From positions 1 through 64,000 of the forward strand of contig JAHZBZ010000006.1 of NCBI GenBank assembly GCA_019423125.1: a stretch of 64,000 bases of DNA. Direction: 5' to 3'. This document shows, piece by piece, positions 1 to 7,689 of this stretch. Made by a program: the position numbers and the translations under genes. The number at the start of each line of letters is the position of its first letter. Positions within the stretch are counted from its first letter, which is position 1. The notes beneath the pieces were generated by a model. That model was not told the origin of the DNA. It did no database searches and saw nothing but the letters and a program-made list of their open reading frames with translations. Source of the stretch: Bacillota bacterium. Lineage in GTDB: Bacteria; Bacillota; Clostridia; Christensenellales; Borkfalkiaceae.

Positions 1-989
1 CCGTGATTTGAGGGCGACACCGCCGTTCAAACGCCTTTCGGCGTTTTCTGCGGCGTTTTCTCCCTCTTTGCGCCCTTTATAGGGGCACGCATATTATTTT
101 ATGGGCGCAAATTCACCCTCTTCCCACAAGCCGTAAGTTTACGGCAAATCGGGGGCGCTCAGGCAAAAACGTGGTTTTGCCTCGCGCAGAATAAAATAGA
201 AGCTTCGCGCGAATCTCGTAAAAGAGATACTGCGAAACGCTTGAGTTTTAGAGAAAACCCGCGGGCACGCCCGCTTTGCGGGCTGGCCGCCGGCTTTCTC
301 TCTTTGCGCGCTTTTTAAGGGCTCTCCTATTATCATAAGCGCACAAATTCACTCTTTCCGCATGAGCCTTGCGGCAAATTGAGGGCAAAAGAGTTCACAA
401 ATTTTCTTTTGAGCTGACAAAAGAAAATTTCGTGAGATTTAGGGGAACCCCGAGCGGCTTTCCCCTCTGTCCGCGATGTTTTAGGGGCACGCCATAAAAA
501 ATCGCGGACATTCACCCCATCCGTGCGCCGCTTTTGCGGCGTGTAGGGAAAAAGTCAAAAGTGGTATTTTTGCTTTTTCGTTTTTTAATAAGTACTTGCA
601 AAAACGGAAATCGCAATTTTCGTTTTTGCCACCGATTTGCGCGTATGCGCCTCAGCGGGTGAATGCGCGCGATTTTGACAAAGGTGTGCCCTTATTTTAT
701 CGCGCGCAGAGGGCAGAGCCCTCAAATCACGGCGTTTCGCAGGCGTCAGCCCGCCGAGAAACGCGTGAACAATCAACGCAGGGGTTTTCCTCAAACTCAC
801 GGAATTTCATTTTTCGCGCGAGCAAAACCACGCTTTTGCGCTGCGCATCCACATTTGCGCGCGAGCGCCTCAGCGGGTGAATGCGCGCGATTCTGACAAG
901 GGTGTGCCCTTATTTTATCGCGCGCAGAGGGCAGAGCCCTCAAATCACGGCGTTTCGCAGGCGTCAGCTCGCCGAGAAACGCGTGAACA
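1..989. repeat. Intergenic array of five diverged hairpin-rich repeat modules; no gene
   Basis: No credible gene lies in the first 990 bases. Five hairpins share one plan: a 9-11 bp stem, a 23-27 nt loop with a core like TTTAGGGGCACGC, then a flank ATTCACYC. They sit at 67-111, 303-347 and 468-510 (plus orientation) and at 664-708 and 882-926 (reverse orientation, where the flank reads GGGTGAAT). Stem sequences differ (TTTGCGCCC, TTTGCGCGCTT, TGTCCGCGAT, TGCGCGCGAT) yet stay complementary, except one C-A mismatch in the second. Further hairpins follow the same order in each module, such as CAAAA/TTTTG stems near 163-182, 400-430, 598-629 and 822-839. The two reverse copies are near-identical over 647-771 and 865-989 (218 bp offset). 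The nature of the element is unknown to me. Confidence 0.7.
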
Positions 990-997
990 GAAATCCA

Positions 998-2662
998 TTA
1001 CTTCTTATACACCGCACCTCTGCTCGCGGAGGAGACCTGCGCGCGGTAGCGCTTGAGGTAGCCGTCCACGGGCTTTTCGAGCGGTTTGAAGTTCTTGAGC
1101 CGTTCGGCGATCTCCTGCTCGCTCAGGCGCAGGTTGATCTCGCCCTTTTCGATGTCGATGTCGATGATGTCGCCGTCGCGGATGATGCCGATGGGACCGC
1201 CCGCCGCCGCTTCGGGGCAGACGTGCCCGATCGCAGCTCCCCGCGTCGCGCCCGAGAACCTTCCGTCCGTGATCAGCGCGACGTCCGCGCCCAGTCCCGC
1301 GCCGACGATCGCCGAGGTCGGGGAGAGCATCTCGCGCATGCCGGGTCCGCCCTTCGGGCCCTCGTAGCGGATGACCACCACGTCGCCCTTGACGATCTTG
1401 CCTGTGGAGATCGCCTCCATGGCGGCTTCTTCGCTGTCAAATACCTTTGCGGGGCCGCTGTGTCTGAGCATCGCGGGGTCGACGGCGCTCTTTTTGACGA
1501 CGGCGCCCTCGGCGGCGATGTTGCCTTTGAGGATCGCAAGCCCGCCCGTCGGAGAATAGGGCGCGGTGAGCGGGCGGATGATCTTGTCGTCCAGCACGCG
1601 CGCGTCCTTCACGCGCTCATGCTGCGTGACGCCCGAAACGGTCTGCGCGGAGCCGTCAAACAGTCCGCCCTCTTCCAGCCTGCGGATGACGGCGGAGATG
1701 CCGCCCGCCTCGTTGAGGTCTTCAATGTAGTCTTTGCCTGCGGGCGCGAGCTTGCAGATGTGCGGCACCTTCGCGCTCACTTCGTTGAACGTGTCGATGG
1801 AAAAATCCTCTTCGCTCATGCCCATCTCGTTCGCGAGCGCCAAAAGGTGCAGGACGCTGTTGGAGGAAGCGCCGATCGCGTTATCCACCGCAACCGCGTT
1901 GCGGATCGCCTTGGGGGTGAGGATGGACGAGGGACGGATGTCCTTTTTCACCGCGTTCATGATCGCCTCGCCCGTCTCTTTGGCGAGCATCAGGCGGCGG
2001 CTGTGCACCATCGGGATGGTGCCGTTGCCGGGCAGCGCGATGCCCAGCGCCTCGGTCAGGCAGTTGAGGCTGTTCGCCGTGAACATGCCCGAGCAGGAGC
2101 CGCAGGTCGGGCATGCGGAGCACTCGTATTCGTGCAGTTCTTTTTCGTCGATCTTGCCCGCGTTGTAGGCGCCCACCGCCTCGAACATCGAGGACAGGGA
2201 CAGCCGCTCGCCGTGCATTCTGCCCGCGAGCATGGGGCCGCCCGAGACAAACGCCGCGGGCAGGTCGAGGCGTACCGCCGCCATCAGCATGCCGGGGATG
2301 ATCTTGTCGCAGTTGCCCACGAACACGACGCCCGAAAATGCGTGTGCGCGCGCGAGGATCTCGGCGCTGTCGGCGATGATCTCGCGGGAGGGGAGGGAGT
2401 AGCGCATCCCCGCATGCCCCATCGCGATGCCGTCGCAGACGCCGATGGAGGGCACGATCACGGGCTTTCCGCCCGCAGCGAGCACGCCTTCCTTGACCGC
2501 CTCCGCGATGCGGTCGAGATACATATGCCCGGGGATGATCTCGCTCTGCGCGCAGACGATCCCGATGATGGGCTTTTTCATTTCGCTGTCCGTCCAGCCG
2601 AGCGCGCGCAGCAGCGAGCGCTGAGAGGACATCGCGGTGCCTTCCGAAAAGATGTTGTTCAT
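998..2662 (-). CDS. ilvD: Dihydroxy-acid dehydratase
   Basis: Cytosolic Fe-S dehydratase that turns the dihydroxy acids of the valine and isoleucine pathways into 2-keto acids. The 554 residues match the family length. Cysteines of the cluster region are visible at C118 (VGNCDKI) and in CPTCGSCSGMF around residues 184-193, both hallmark IlvD/Edd motifs. The start is the ATG after CGAGGTATAAGAAC. It is the last gene of the minus-strand series ilvB-ilvN-ilvD, with a 39-nt gap after ilvN. Because ilvC (ketol-acid reductoisomerase) is not in the window, the pathway must be completed elsewhere. Identification is secure; the annotation as IlvD rather than 6-phosphogluconate dehydratase rests on the ilvBN context. 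Confidence 0.96.
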   Translation of the reverse strand: MNNIFSEGTAMSSQRSLLRALGWTDSEMKKPIIGIVCAQSEIIPGHMYLDRIAEAVKEGVLAAGGKPVIVPSIGVCDGIAMGHAGMRYSLPSREIIADSAEILARAHAFSGVVFVGNCDKIIPGMLMAAVRLDLPAAFVSGGPMLAGRMHGERLSLSSMFEAVGAYNAGKIDEKELHEYECSACPTCGSCSGMFTANSLNCLTEALGIALPGNGTIPMVHSRRLMLAKETGEAIMNAVKKDIRPSSILTPKAIRNAVAVDNAIGASSNSVLHLLALANEMGMSEEDFSIDTFNEVSAKVPHICKLAPAGKDYIEDLNEAGGISAVIRRLEEGGLFDGSAQTVSGVTQHERVKDARVLDDKIIRPLTAPYSPTGGLAILKGNIAAEGAVVKKSAVDPAMLRHSGPAKVFDSEEAAMEAISTGKIVKGDVVVIRYEGPKGGPGMREMLSPTSAIVGAGLGADVALITDGRFSGATRGAAIGHVCPEAAAGGPIGIIRDGDIIDIDIEKGEINLRLSEQEIAERLKNFKPLEKPVDGYLKRYRAQVSSASRGAVYKK

Positions 2663-2701
2663 GTTCTTATACCTCGGTTCCGTTTTATTTTGCGGACGCA
2701 G

Positions 2702-3220
2702 TCAGATGCGTTCGTTGTAGTCGATGAGATCTTTGAGGCAGTTTGCCCCGCGCGAGAGCGCCGTCACGCCCGTGCGCGCCATCTCGAGGATGCCGTAGGG
2801 GCGGATGACCTCGATGAAGCCGTCCAGCTTGTTCGGCTCGCCCGTGATCTCCAGGATCGCCGTCTCGGGGGAGAGGTCGACGATCTTCGCCTTGTACACG
2901 TCCTTGATCTCGATCAGCTCCGAGCGCTTTTCCGCGGGCGCCGAGACCTTGATCAGCAGAAGTTCGCGGAAGACGGAGGCGTCCTCGTCCGCGATCGTGA
3001 TCTTCTTGACGTCGATCAGCTTGTCCATCTGTTTGGTCAGCTGTCCGAGCACGTATTCGTCGCCGCCGAACACGATGGTCACGCGGGAGAAATGCTCGTC
3101 CTCCGTCGCGCAGGCGGAGATGCTGTGTATGTTGAACCCGCGGCGGGCAAACAGCCCCGAAAGGCGGGTCAGAACGCCGCTCTTGTTCGCGAGCAGCGCG
3201 GTGATCGTGTATTTTTTCAT
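2702..3220 (-). CDS. ilvN: Acetolactate synthase small (regulatory) subunit
   Basis: Regulatory subunit that binds the IlvB catalytic subunit and confers valine feedback inhibition. The N-terminal ACT domain is clear (residues 1-75, SGVLTRLSGLFARRGFNIHS), followed by the ALS_ss C-terminal domain; 172 residues is the usual size. I place the start at the ATG at 3220, eight bases after GAGG; an in-frame GTG at 3229 would add three residues but has no spaced ribosome site. It begins ten bases after the ilvB stop, so the two are translationally close and co-transcribed. The family is also called ilvH. Confidence 0.95.
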   Translation of the reverse strand: MKKYTITALLANKSGVLTRLSGLFARRGFNIHSISACATEDEHFSRVTIVFGGDEYVLGQLTKQMDKLIDVKKITIADEDASVFRELLLIKVSAPAEKRSELIEIKDVYKAKIVDLSPETAILEITGEPNKLDGFIEVIRPYGILEMARTGVTALSRGANCLKDLIDYNERI

Positions 3221-3230
3221 GGCATGCACC

Positions 3231-4880
3231 TCACAGCTTCGTGATGATCGCGTCGAAGGACTTTCCGGGCGCGATCATGGGCAGCACCTTGTCGTCGATG
3301 CCGATCCTGCAATCGACGAGCACGGGCCCCTTCTCCGCAAACGCCTCTTTGAGCACGGGCAGGATGTCCGCCTCCTTCTGAATGCGCAGTCCCTTCGCGC
3401 CGAACGCCTCGGCGAGCTTGACGTAGTCCGTCTTGCGGTCCAGCGTCGTCTGCGAATAGCGCTTGCCGTAGAAGAGCGTCTGCCACTGCCGCACCATGCC
3501 CAGACAGTTGTTGTTCATCACGAGGATGACGAGCGGGAGCTGCTGCGAGACGGCGGTGCACAGTTCGTTGAGGTTCATGTGGAAGGAGCCGTCGCCCGTC
3601 ACGAGCACCGTCTGCCTTCCCGCGGCGACGCACGCGCCGATCGCGGCGCCCATGCCGTAGCCCATCGTGCCCAGTCCGCCGCTGGATACGAAGCGGCGCG
3701 GCTTGTCGAATTTGTAGTACTGCGCCGTCCACATCTGGTGCTGTCCGACGTCCGTCGCGACGGGCGTGTCCGCATCCGTGAAGTTTTCAAGCGCGGAGAG
3801 GATCTTGTATGCGGGGAGCGCACTGTCGAAGGAAGCGTCCTCGTATTCTTTGTAGGCGCGCGCCTCTTTGCGCCATTCGGCGCGGTCCGCCTGTTCAAGC
3901 TGCGCGAGCATGGCTTTGAGCGTCTCGCCCACGTCCGCCATCACCGAAAAATCGGCGCGCACGTTCTTGTCGATCTCGGCGGCGTCGATGTCCACCTGCA
4001 CGATCGTCTTTCCCTCGCGGAATTTCGCGCGGTCGCCCGCGACGCGGTCGGAAAAGCGCATGCCCAAGGCGATCACGACGTCCGCGCGGCGAAACGCCTT
4101 TGCCGCGGCGTCCGTGCCGTGCATGCCGATCAGCCCGAGGAAATCGGGCGCGTGCGCGGGATAGGCGCCCAGCCCCATCAGCGTCGCGCAGACGGGCGCC
4201 TGGATGCGCTCGGCGAACGCGCGCACGTTTTCGGCGGCGTCCGCGCCGATGCACCCGCCGCCCGCGATGACGAGCGGACGCTTTGCCGCGGCGATCGCGG
4301 CACAGGCTTCTTTGACCGTCTCCGCGGCCACCGCCTTGGGCGCATAGCGCGCAGGGGCGTGCTCTTCGAACTCGCACAGCTCCGTCTGCAGGTTTTTGGG
4401 GATGTCGATGAGCACGGGGCCTTTTCTGCCCGAATTGGCTATGTAAAACGCCTCGCGCACCGTGTCCGCAAGCAGGCGCACGTCTTTTACGATGTAGTTG
4501 TGTTTGGTGACGGGCATCGTGATCCCCGCGATGTCCACTTCCTGAAAACTGTCTCTGCCCAGGTTCGCCACCGTCACGTTGCCCGTGATCGCGACGAGGG
4601 GAATGCTGTCCATATACGCGGTCGCAATGCCCGTGACGAGGTTGGTCGCGCCGGGGCCGCTCGTGGCGATGCAGACGCCCGTCTTGCCGCTCACGCGGGC
4701 ATAGCCGTCGGCGGCGTGCGTCGCGCCCTGTTCGTGCGCGGTGAGGATGTGACGGATGCCCCCGTCGCGGTACAGCGCGTCGTAGATGTCGAGCACGCAC
4801 CCGCCGGGATAGCCGAACACCGTGTCGACGCCCTGTTCTTTGAGGCAGCGGATGAGTATGTCGGCGCCGCTGAGTTTCAT
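3231..4880 (-). CDS. ilvB: Acetolactate synthase large (catalytic) subunit
   Basis: ThDP enzyme condensing two pyruvates (or pyruvate and 2-ketobutyrate) as the first committed step of branched-chain amino acid synthesis. 549 residues with the three-domain ThDP fold: the activating glutamate E50 in AHEQGATHAADGYAR, a central FAD-binding-type domain, and the C-terminal ThDP/Mg motif GDGSFHMNLNEL around residue 430. Start follows AAAGGAGG. First gene of the ilvB-ilvN-ilvD unit. A promoter lies about 75 bases upstream; the leader is too short for a T-box, which is often seen on clostridial ilv operons. Confidence 0.96.
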   Translation of the reverse strand: MKLSGADILIRCLKEQGVDTVFGYPGGCVLDIYDALYRDGGIRHILTAHEQGATHAADGYARVSGKTGVCIATSGPGATNLVTGIATAYMDSIPLVAITGNVTVANLGRDSFQEVDIAGITMPVTKHNYIVKDVRLLADTVREAFYIANSGRKGPVLIDIPKNLQTELCEFEEHAPARYAPKAVAAETVKEACAAIAAAKRPLVIAGGGCIGADAAENVRAFAERIQAPVCATLMGLGAYPAHAPDFLGLIGMHGTDAAAKAFRRADVVIALGMRFSDRVAGDRAKFREGKTIVQVDIDAAEIDKNVRADFSVMADVGETLKAMLAQLEQADRAEWRKEARAYKEYEDASFDSALPAYKILSALENFTDADTPVATDVGQHQMWTAQYYKFDKPRRFVSSGGLGTMGYGMGAAIGACVAAGRQTVLVTGDGSFHMNLNELCTAVSQQLPLVILVMNNNCLGMVRQWQTLFYGKRYSQTTLDRKTDYVKLAEAFGAKGLRIQKEADILPVLKEAFAEKGPVLVDCRIGIDDKVLPMIAPGKSFDAIITKL

Positions 4881-4956
4881 GAGAAGTCGCCTCCTTTCGT
4901 GATGCTTTTCTATATTTCTATAATATGGTGAAAATGCCGCAGTATTTTGTACTTAT

Positions 4957-4984
4957 TTTATATCGAAAGGGGCTCTGCTGTCAA
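4957..4984 (-). promoter_or_regulatory. Promoter of ilvB-ilvN-ilvD
   Basis: On the minus strand TTGACA (4979-4984) and TATAAA (4957-4962) are separated by 16 bases. Transcription would start near 4950, giving a leader of about 70 bases with no visible T-box or attenuator hairpin. Confidence 0.7.
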
Positions 4985-5055
4985 GCATTTGAAAACCTGC
5001 GCGGGCGGGGCAGCGCGGTGCGGTCAAAAAAATTTGCGCGCCGCGTACAAAACAG

Positions 5056-5084
5056 TTGACATTTTGCCGCCAATCCTATAAAAT
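5056..5084 (+). promoter_or_regulatory. Promoter of tRNA-fMet
   Basis: TTGACA (5056-5061) and TAAAAT (5079-5084) with a 17-base spacer, ending 34 bases before the tRNA. Confidence 0.8.
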
Positions 5085-5118
5085 AGAATGGTATCCCGAA
5101 AGGGGAGAAGCCAGATAT

Positions 5119-5195
<77 letters not shown>

Positions 5196-5200
5196 CGTCG

Positions 5201-5551
5201 CCGCAAGACGAATTATGCAACAAGCCGCGAAGTATCGCGGCTTGTTTGCTTTATCGTCTGCGGCTCCTTTTCCCAAAAATCTCGGGCTTCGCCCTGCGAT
5301 TTTCGGGAGCCCTGGTTTTTGCAAGGCAATTTTTCGGGCGGGTCAAGCAAAAGCTTGAGCCGTTTGCTTTGCTGTCTGCCGCTCCTTTTTCCCAAAAATC
5401 TCGGGCTTCGCCCTGTGATTTTCGGGAGGCCCTGTTTATTCCGCAAGACGAATTATGCAACAAGCCGCGAAGTATCGCGGCTTGTTTGCTTTATCGTCTG
5501 CGGCTCCTTTTCCCAAAAATCTCGGGCTTCGCCCTGCGATTTTCGGGAGCC
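5201..5551. repeat. 111-bp direct duplication between tRNA genes, containing a terminator
   Basis: Bases 5201-5311 and 5441-5551 are identical (240 bp apart). Each begins with the tRNA-fMet terminator hairpin and ends with a second hairpin-like stretch built on TCCCAAAAATCTCGGG and its near complement. That last part occurs a third time, diverged, at about 5390-5434. A related TTCCCAAAAAGT/ACTTTTTGGGAG hairpin appears at about 8308-8336. No gene lies in 5196-5727. Confidence 0.85.
5219..5246 (+). terminator. Terminator after tRNA-fMet
   Basis: AACAAGCCGCG / CGCGGCTTGTT stem with loop AAGTAT, followed by a T-rich run. An identical copy is at 5459-5486. Confidence 0.85.
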
Positions 5552-5653
5552 ATGGTTTCAAGTTCTGAAGAGAGATACTCTGCGTCGGACTCTTCCATAT
5601 GCGGCTTTAGAGGGCAAGAAAGACAGAATTTTTTGTTTTTCGATAAAGAATGC

Positions 5654-5682
5654 TTGACTTTTTCTGCGGAGTATGGTATTCT
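5654..5682 (+). promoter_or_regulatory. Promoter of tRNA-Met/tRNA-Glu
   Basis: TTGACT and TATTCT with a 17-base spacer, 45 bases ahead of tRNA-Met. Confidence 0.7.
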
Positions 5683-5727
5683 AACTTAGCGTTTCAAGCG
5701 GGGGCATTCTGTCCGCGCGGAAGAAAT

Positions 5728-5804
5728 GGCGGCGTAGCTTAGTTGGTTATAGCGATCGGTTCATACCCGATAGGTCGTAGGTTCGAATCCCACCGCCGCT
5801 ACCA
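5728..5804 (+). tRNA. Elongator tRNA-Met (CAT)
   Basis: 77 nt with CCA. Acceptor GGCGGCG/CGCCGCT, anticodon stem ATCGG/CCGAT with loop TTCATAC. The GGCGGCGTAGC start is typical of elongator tRNA-Met in Bacillota, unlike tRNA-Ile(CAU), and the initiator C1-A72 mismatch is absent. Confidence 0.93.
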
Positions 5805-5813
5805 AAGTAAAAG

Positions 5814-5843
5814 AGAAAAACCGCACGGAACTGCGGTTTTTCT
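5814..5843 (+). terminator. Hairpin between tRNA-Met and tRNA-Glu
   Basis: AGAAAAACCGCA / TGCGGTTTTTCT, a perfect 12-bp stem with 6-nt loop. May act as terminator or processing signal, since tRNA-Glu follows within nine bases and has no promoter of its own. Confidence 0.7.
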
Positions 5844-5851
5844 GAAAAAGA

Positions 5852-5926
5852 GGCCCCGTGGTCAAGCGGTCAAGACATCGCCCTTTCACGGCGGTAACAC
5901 GAGTTCGATTCTCGTCGGGGTCACCA
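5852..5926 (+). tRNA. tRNA-Glu (TTC), host of the integrated element
   Basis: 75 nt with CCA; acceptor GGCCCCG/CGGGGTC, anticodon loop CTTTCAC. Its last ten bases GGGGTCACCA recur at 14225-14234 as the right boundary of an integrated element, so the tRNA has been rebuilt intact by the left junction. Confidence 0.95.
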
Positions 5927-5944
5927 AACAAGTCAAAGGCGAAC
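5917..5944 (+). other. attL of the integrated element
   Basis: Core GGGGTCACCA (5917-5926) is the tRNA-Glu end; the element-side arm AAGTCAAAGGCGAAC is at 5930-5944. The arm is the inverted partner of the attR arm. Confidence 0.85.
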
Positions 5945-5975
5945 CCGTTTCCATTAGGAGACGGATTTGCCTTTA
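5935..5975 (+). terminator. Element-supplied terminator for tRNA-Glu
   Basis: Imperfect stem between AAAGGCGAACCCGTTT and AGACGGATTTGCCTTT, just inside the left end. It replaces the tRNA's original terminator, now displaced to 14229-14276. Confidence 0.6.
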
Positions 5976-6000
5976 TCATATATTTCAGGACATAGAAAAA

Positions 6001-6032
6001 GCGGCGGGTGCTTCGCATGAAGCACCCGCCGC
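6001..6032. terminator. GC-rich hairpin at the left end of the element
   Basis: Perfect 13-bp inverted repeat GCGGCGGGTGCTT with a 6-nt loop; only a weak T-run follows. Likely a bidirectional barrier between the tRNA and the minus-strand mob genes. Confidence 0.55.
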
Positions 6033-6163
6033 CCCGCCGTTATTCTAGGTTTGTGATATTCGGCGCAACCTCTGTAGGTTGTAAATGGGAAAATATATTG
6101 TTTGTATACCGCGTTCTTTCGCGGTCGTCACCGTACTCATTTAACGGTTGTGTCCGTATGGTT

Positions 6164-6346
6164 TCAATCGGACTTTCTGCTATTAAGTTGTATATTCAGT
6201 TGTGATTGCCTTTCGGTGCGCCACGTTTCAAACTCTCGCTGATTGTTTTCATCCGCCATAAATGAGCGTATAACGGGCAGCAGAAATCGTGCGAGCGAAT
6301 CAAACTCGCTATTTTGTATGCCTGTTTCCTGTCTATTTCTCGCCAT
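6164..6346 (-). CDS. Small conserved-type protein downstream of mobV
   Basis: 60 residues, acidic centre and basic tail, with a core FDSLARFLLPVIRSFM followed by REFETWRTE. I recall short proteins with a similar LAR.LLP.I..FF...EG.REF.W pattern next to MobV relaxases in gut Bacillota, but that is memory, not a search. It starts 58 bases after the mobV stop on the same strand. An overlapping frame (TTG start at 6417, ending 6196) is less protein-like. Function unknown. Confidence 0.55.
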   Translation of the reverse strand: MARNRQETGIQNSEFDSLARFLLPVIRSFMADENNQREFETWRTERQSQLNIQLNSRKSD

Positions 6347-6404
6347 CCCCCGTAGTTATGTAGTCTGTTCGATAACTTTCCTCCTTTTAAGCGTTTATTC
6401 AGTT

Positions 6405-7457
6405 TTACTTGCTCCAATGATTGCCCGACGACTTGAAGGGCTTGGGGCGATACTTGTCCAGCTTGCGTTGCCTGACCGTTTCCATTACTTCTTGAAGCTT
6501 GTCGGGCGCGTGTTCTCTTATCTCGCGCAGAACGTCGGCGTCACTTTGAAGTGCCTGCTTTTCGCGTTCCGTCTTTTGATAGAGAGTAAATACGTCGCTT
6601 TGGTCGCGGGCGCTGATTTGCAGCCGCTCTTCGAGCTGCCCGTTCTCGGCTTTGAGCTTTGCCGCCGCTGCTGCGATGACAGGCAAATCCCTCTTGTTGA
6701 GCTTGCGCCTGCCGTCGCTGTATTCCTGCAAAACCTCGGCAGCGGCTTGAAGAGGAGCGGTATCCTGTTGTAGTTGCTTTTGTCTATTTTCAAGTTGTTG
6801 AGTTTCCCGTTCGGCGTGGACTTGCCGCTGTTCTGCAATCGCCCGCTTGCTTTCCGCCTCGTTCGCCCGCAGCTCGGCTTGGTCTGCCGCCTCGCTAATC
6901 TTCTTTAACTTGTAAGCCGCCGTGTCAAGGTGCTTTGCCTGACTTCCTTCTTTGCCGCGTTGTAAGTTCCATTTCTTCCCAACAACGAAGTGAAAGTCAG
7001 TTTGCAAGTTCTGTAACTCCTTCCTGTCAAACAACTGCTTTGCACACAATCTGCCGTTGGCAATGGGAATTAAATTCAGGTGCAGGTGCGGCGTGGTTTC
7101 ATCCAAATGAACGACCACCGAGATAATGTTGTCCTCGCCGTATCGTTCCGCAAAGAAGTGGGTGCAATCGACAAAGAATTGCTGTTGCTCTTGCGGCGAC
7201 AGCCTGCCGAAAAACTCTCTGTCTGAACCCACTACGAAGGAGCACGTCAGCACGGCGTCCTTGCGTACTTTCGTGGGCAGGTCGAGAGCCTCAATCTTAT
7301 CGTTGATAAATTGCGTGTACGACCGCTGCCTTTTGATAATGTTGTAATTGTTCTGCGTGCGCGTGAAGTCTATCTGCGGGTTGACCGCCTGATAGGTTTC
7401 GTCGCGCTCGTTTTCATTTTCGACGGGCGCAATGTCCGTCTTGTGATACTTTTCCAT
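6405..7457 (-). CDS. mobV: MobV-family relaxase (Mob/Pre)
   Basis: Relaxase that nicks oriT and pilots DNA during mobilization by a helper conjugative system. 350 residues from the first ATG. The metal-binding signature HLDETTPHLHLN is at 117-128 (H117, H124, H126), followed from about residue 190 by a long Gln/Glu-rich coiled coil. Family members normally begin M-S-Y-x-V-x-x-M-E-K-Y; here SYLVCHMEKYHK is encoded, but the codon in the initiator position is ATA (7476-7478), preceded by ATT, with AGGTGG 8-13 bases further up. Translation may therefore begin upstream of 7457 at a non-ATG codon. oriT lies about 60 bases upstream. First gene of a minus-strand pair with the small protein at 6164. 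Confidence 0.93.
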   Translation of the reverse strand: MEKYHKTDIAPVENENERDETYQAVNPQIDFTRTQNNYNIIKRQRSYTQFINDKIEALDLPTKVRKDAVLTCSFVVGSDREFFGRLSPQEQQQFFVDCTHFFAERYGEDNIISVVVHLDETTPHLHLNLIPIANGRLCAKQLFDRKELQNLQTDFHFVVGKKWNLQRGKEGSQAKHLDTAAYKLKKISEAADQAELRANEAESKRAIAEQRQVHAERETQQLENRQKQLQQDTAPLQAAAEVLQEYSDGRRKLNKRDLPVIAAAAAKLKAENGQLEERLQISARDQSDVFTLYQKTEREKQALQSDADVLREIREHAPDKLQEVMETVRQRKLDKYRPKPFKSSGNHWSK

Positions 7458-7520
7458 GTGACAAACTAAGTAGCTTATAATTTCACCACCTGTTATTTCT
7501 TGATTAAAAGCCTCGCAGAG

Positions 7521-7560
7521 CCCACTAAACTTCGGAACGAAGTATAGTGGGCTATACTTC
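7521..7560 (+). other. Predicted oriT of the MobV element
   Basis: Two overlapping inverted repeats: CCCACTA-A-ACTTCG / CGAAGT-A-TAGTGGG (7521-7551) and GAAGTATAG / CTATACTTC with loop TGGG (7539-7560). The core TATAGTGGGCTATAC matches the pMV158 nick region TATAGTGTGTTATAC as I remember it, which predicts nicking after TAGTGGG (7545-7551). It lies directly upstream of mobV. Confidence 0.8.
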
Positions 7561-7656
7561 TCGTAAAAACAAAAAGTGGTTGCTTGCTATTTGCTTCCCG
7601 AAAATGGCTTTTGATTTGCCGTAAGTCATCACTATGTCATAGCTATGTCCAAGTTA

Positions 7657-7689
7657 TTACGGCGGTCTGATTGCTGTGTGTCTATTCAT
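7657..7689 (-). CDS. Possible 10-residue leader peptide
   Basis: MNRHTAIRPP and stop, with an excellent ribosome site TTGGAGGTG seven bases before the ATG. It lies upstream of mobV/oriT on the same strand. It may be a leader peptide or the remnant of a longer gene. No function is assigned. Confidence 0.35.
   Translation of the reverse strand: MNRHTAIRPP

Noticed and set aside
881..3244. A 787-codon plus-strand open frame across ilvD/ilvN
   Set aside because: It is antisense to two clear genes, has repetitive Arg/Ala/Asp composition typical of GC-rich shadow frames, and no ribosome site.
4885..4956. T-box leader for ilvB
   Set aside because: The leader is only about 70 bases and contains no T-box core or specifier hairpin.
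6196..6417. 73-codon frame at the end of mobV
   Set aside because: TTG start inside the mobV end, overlaps the more protein-like frame 6164-6346.
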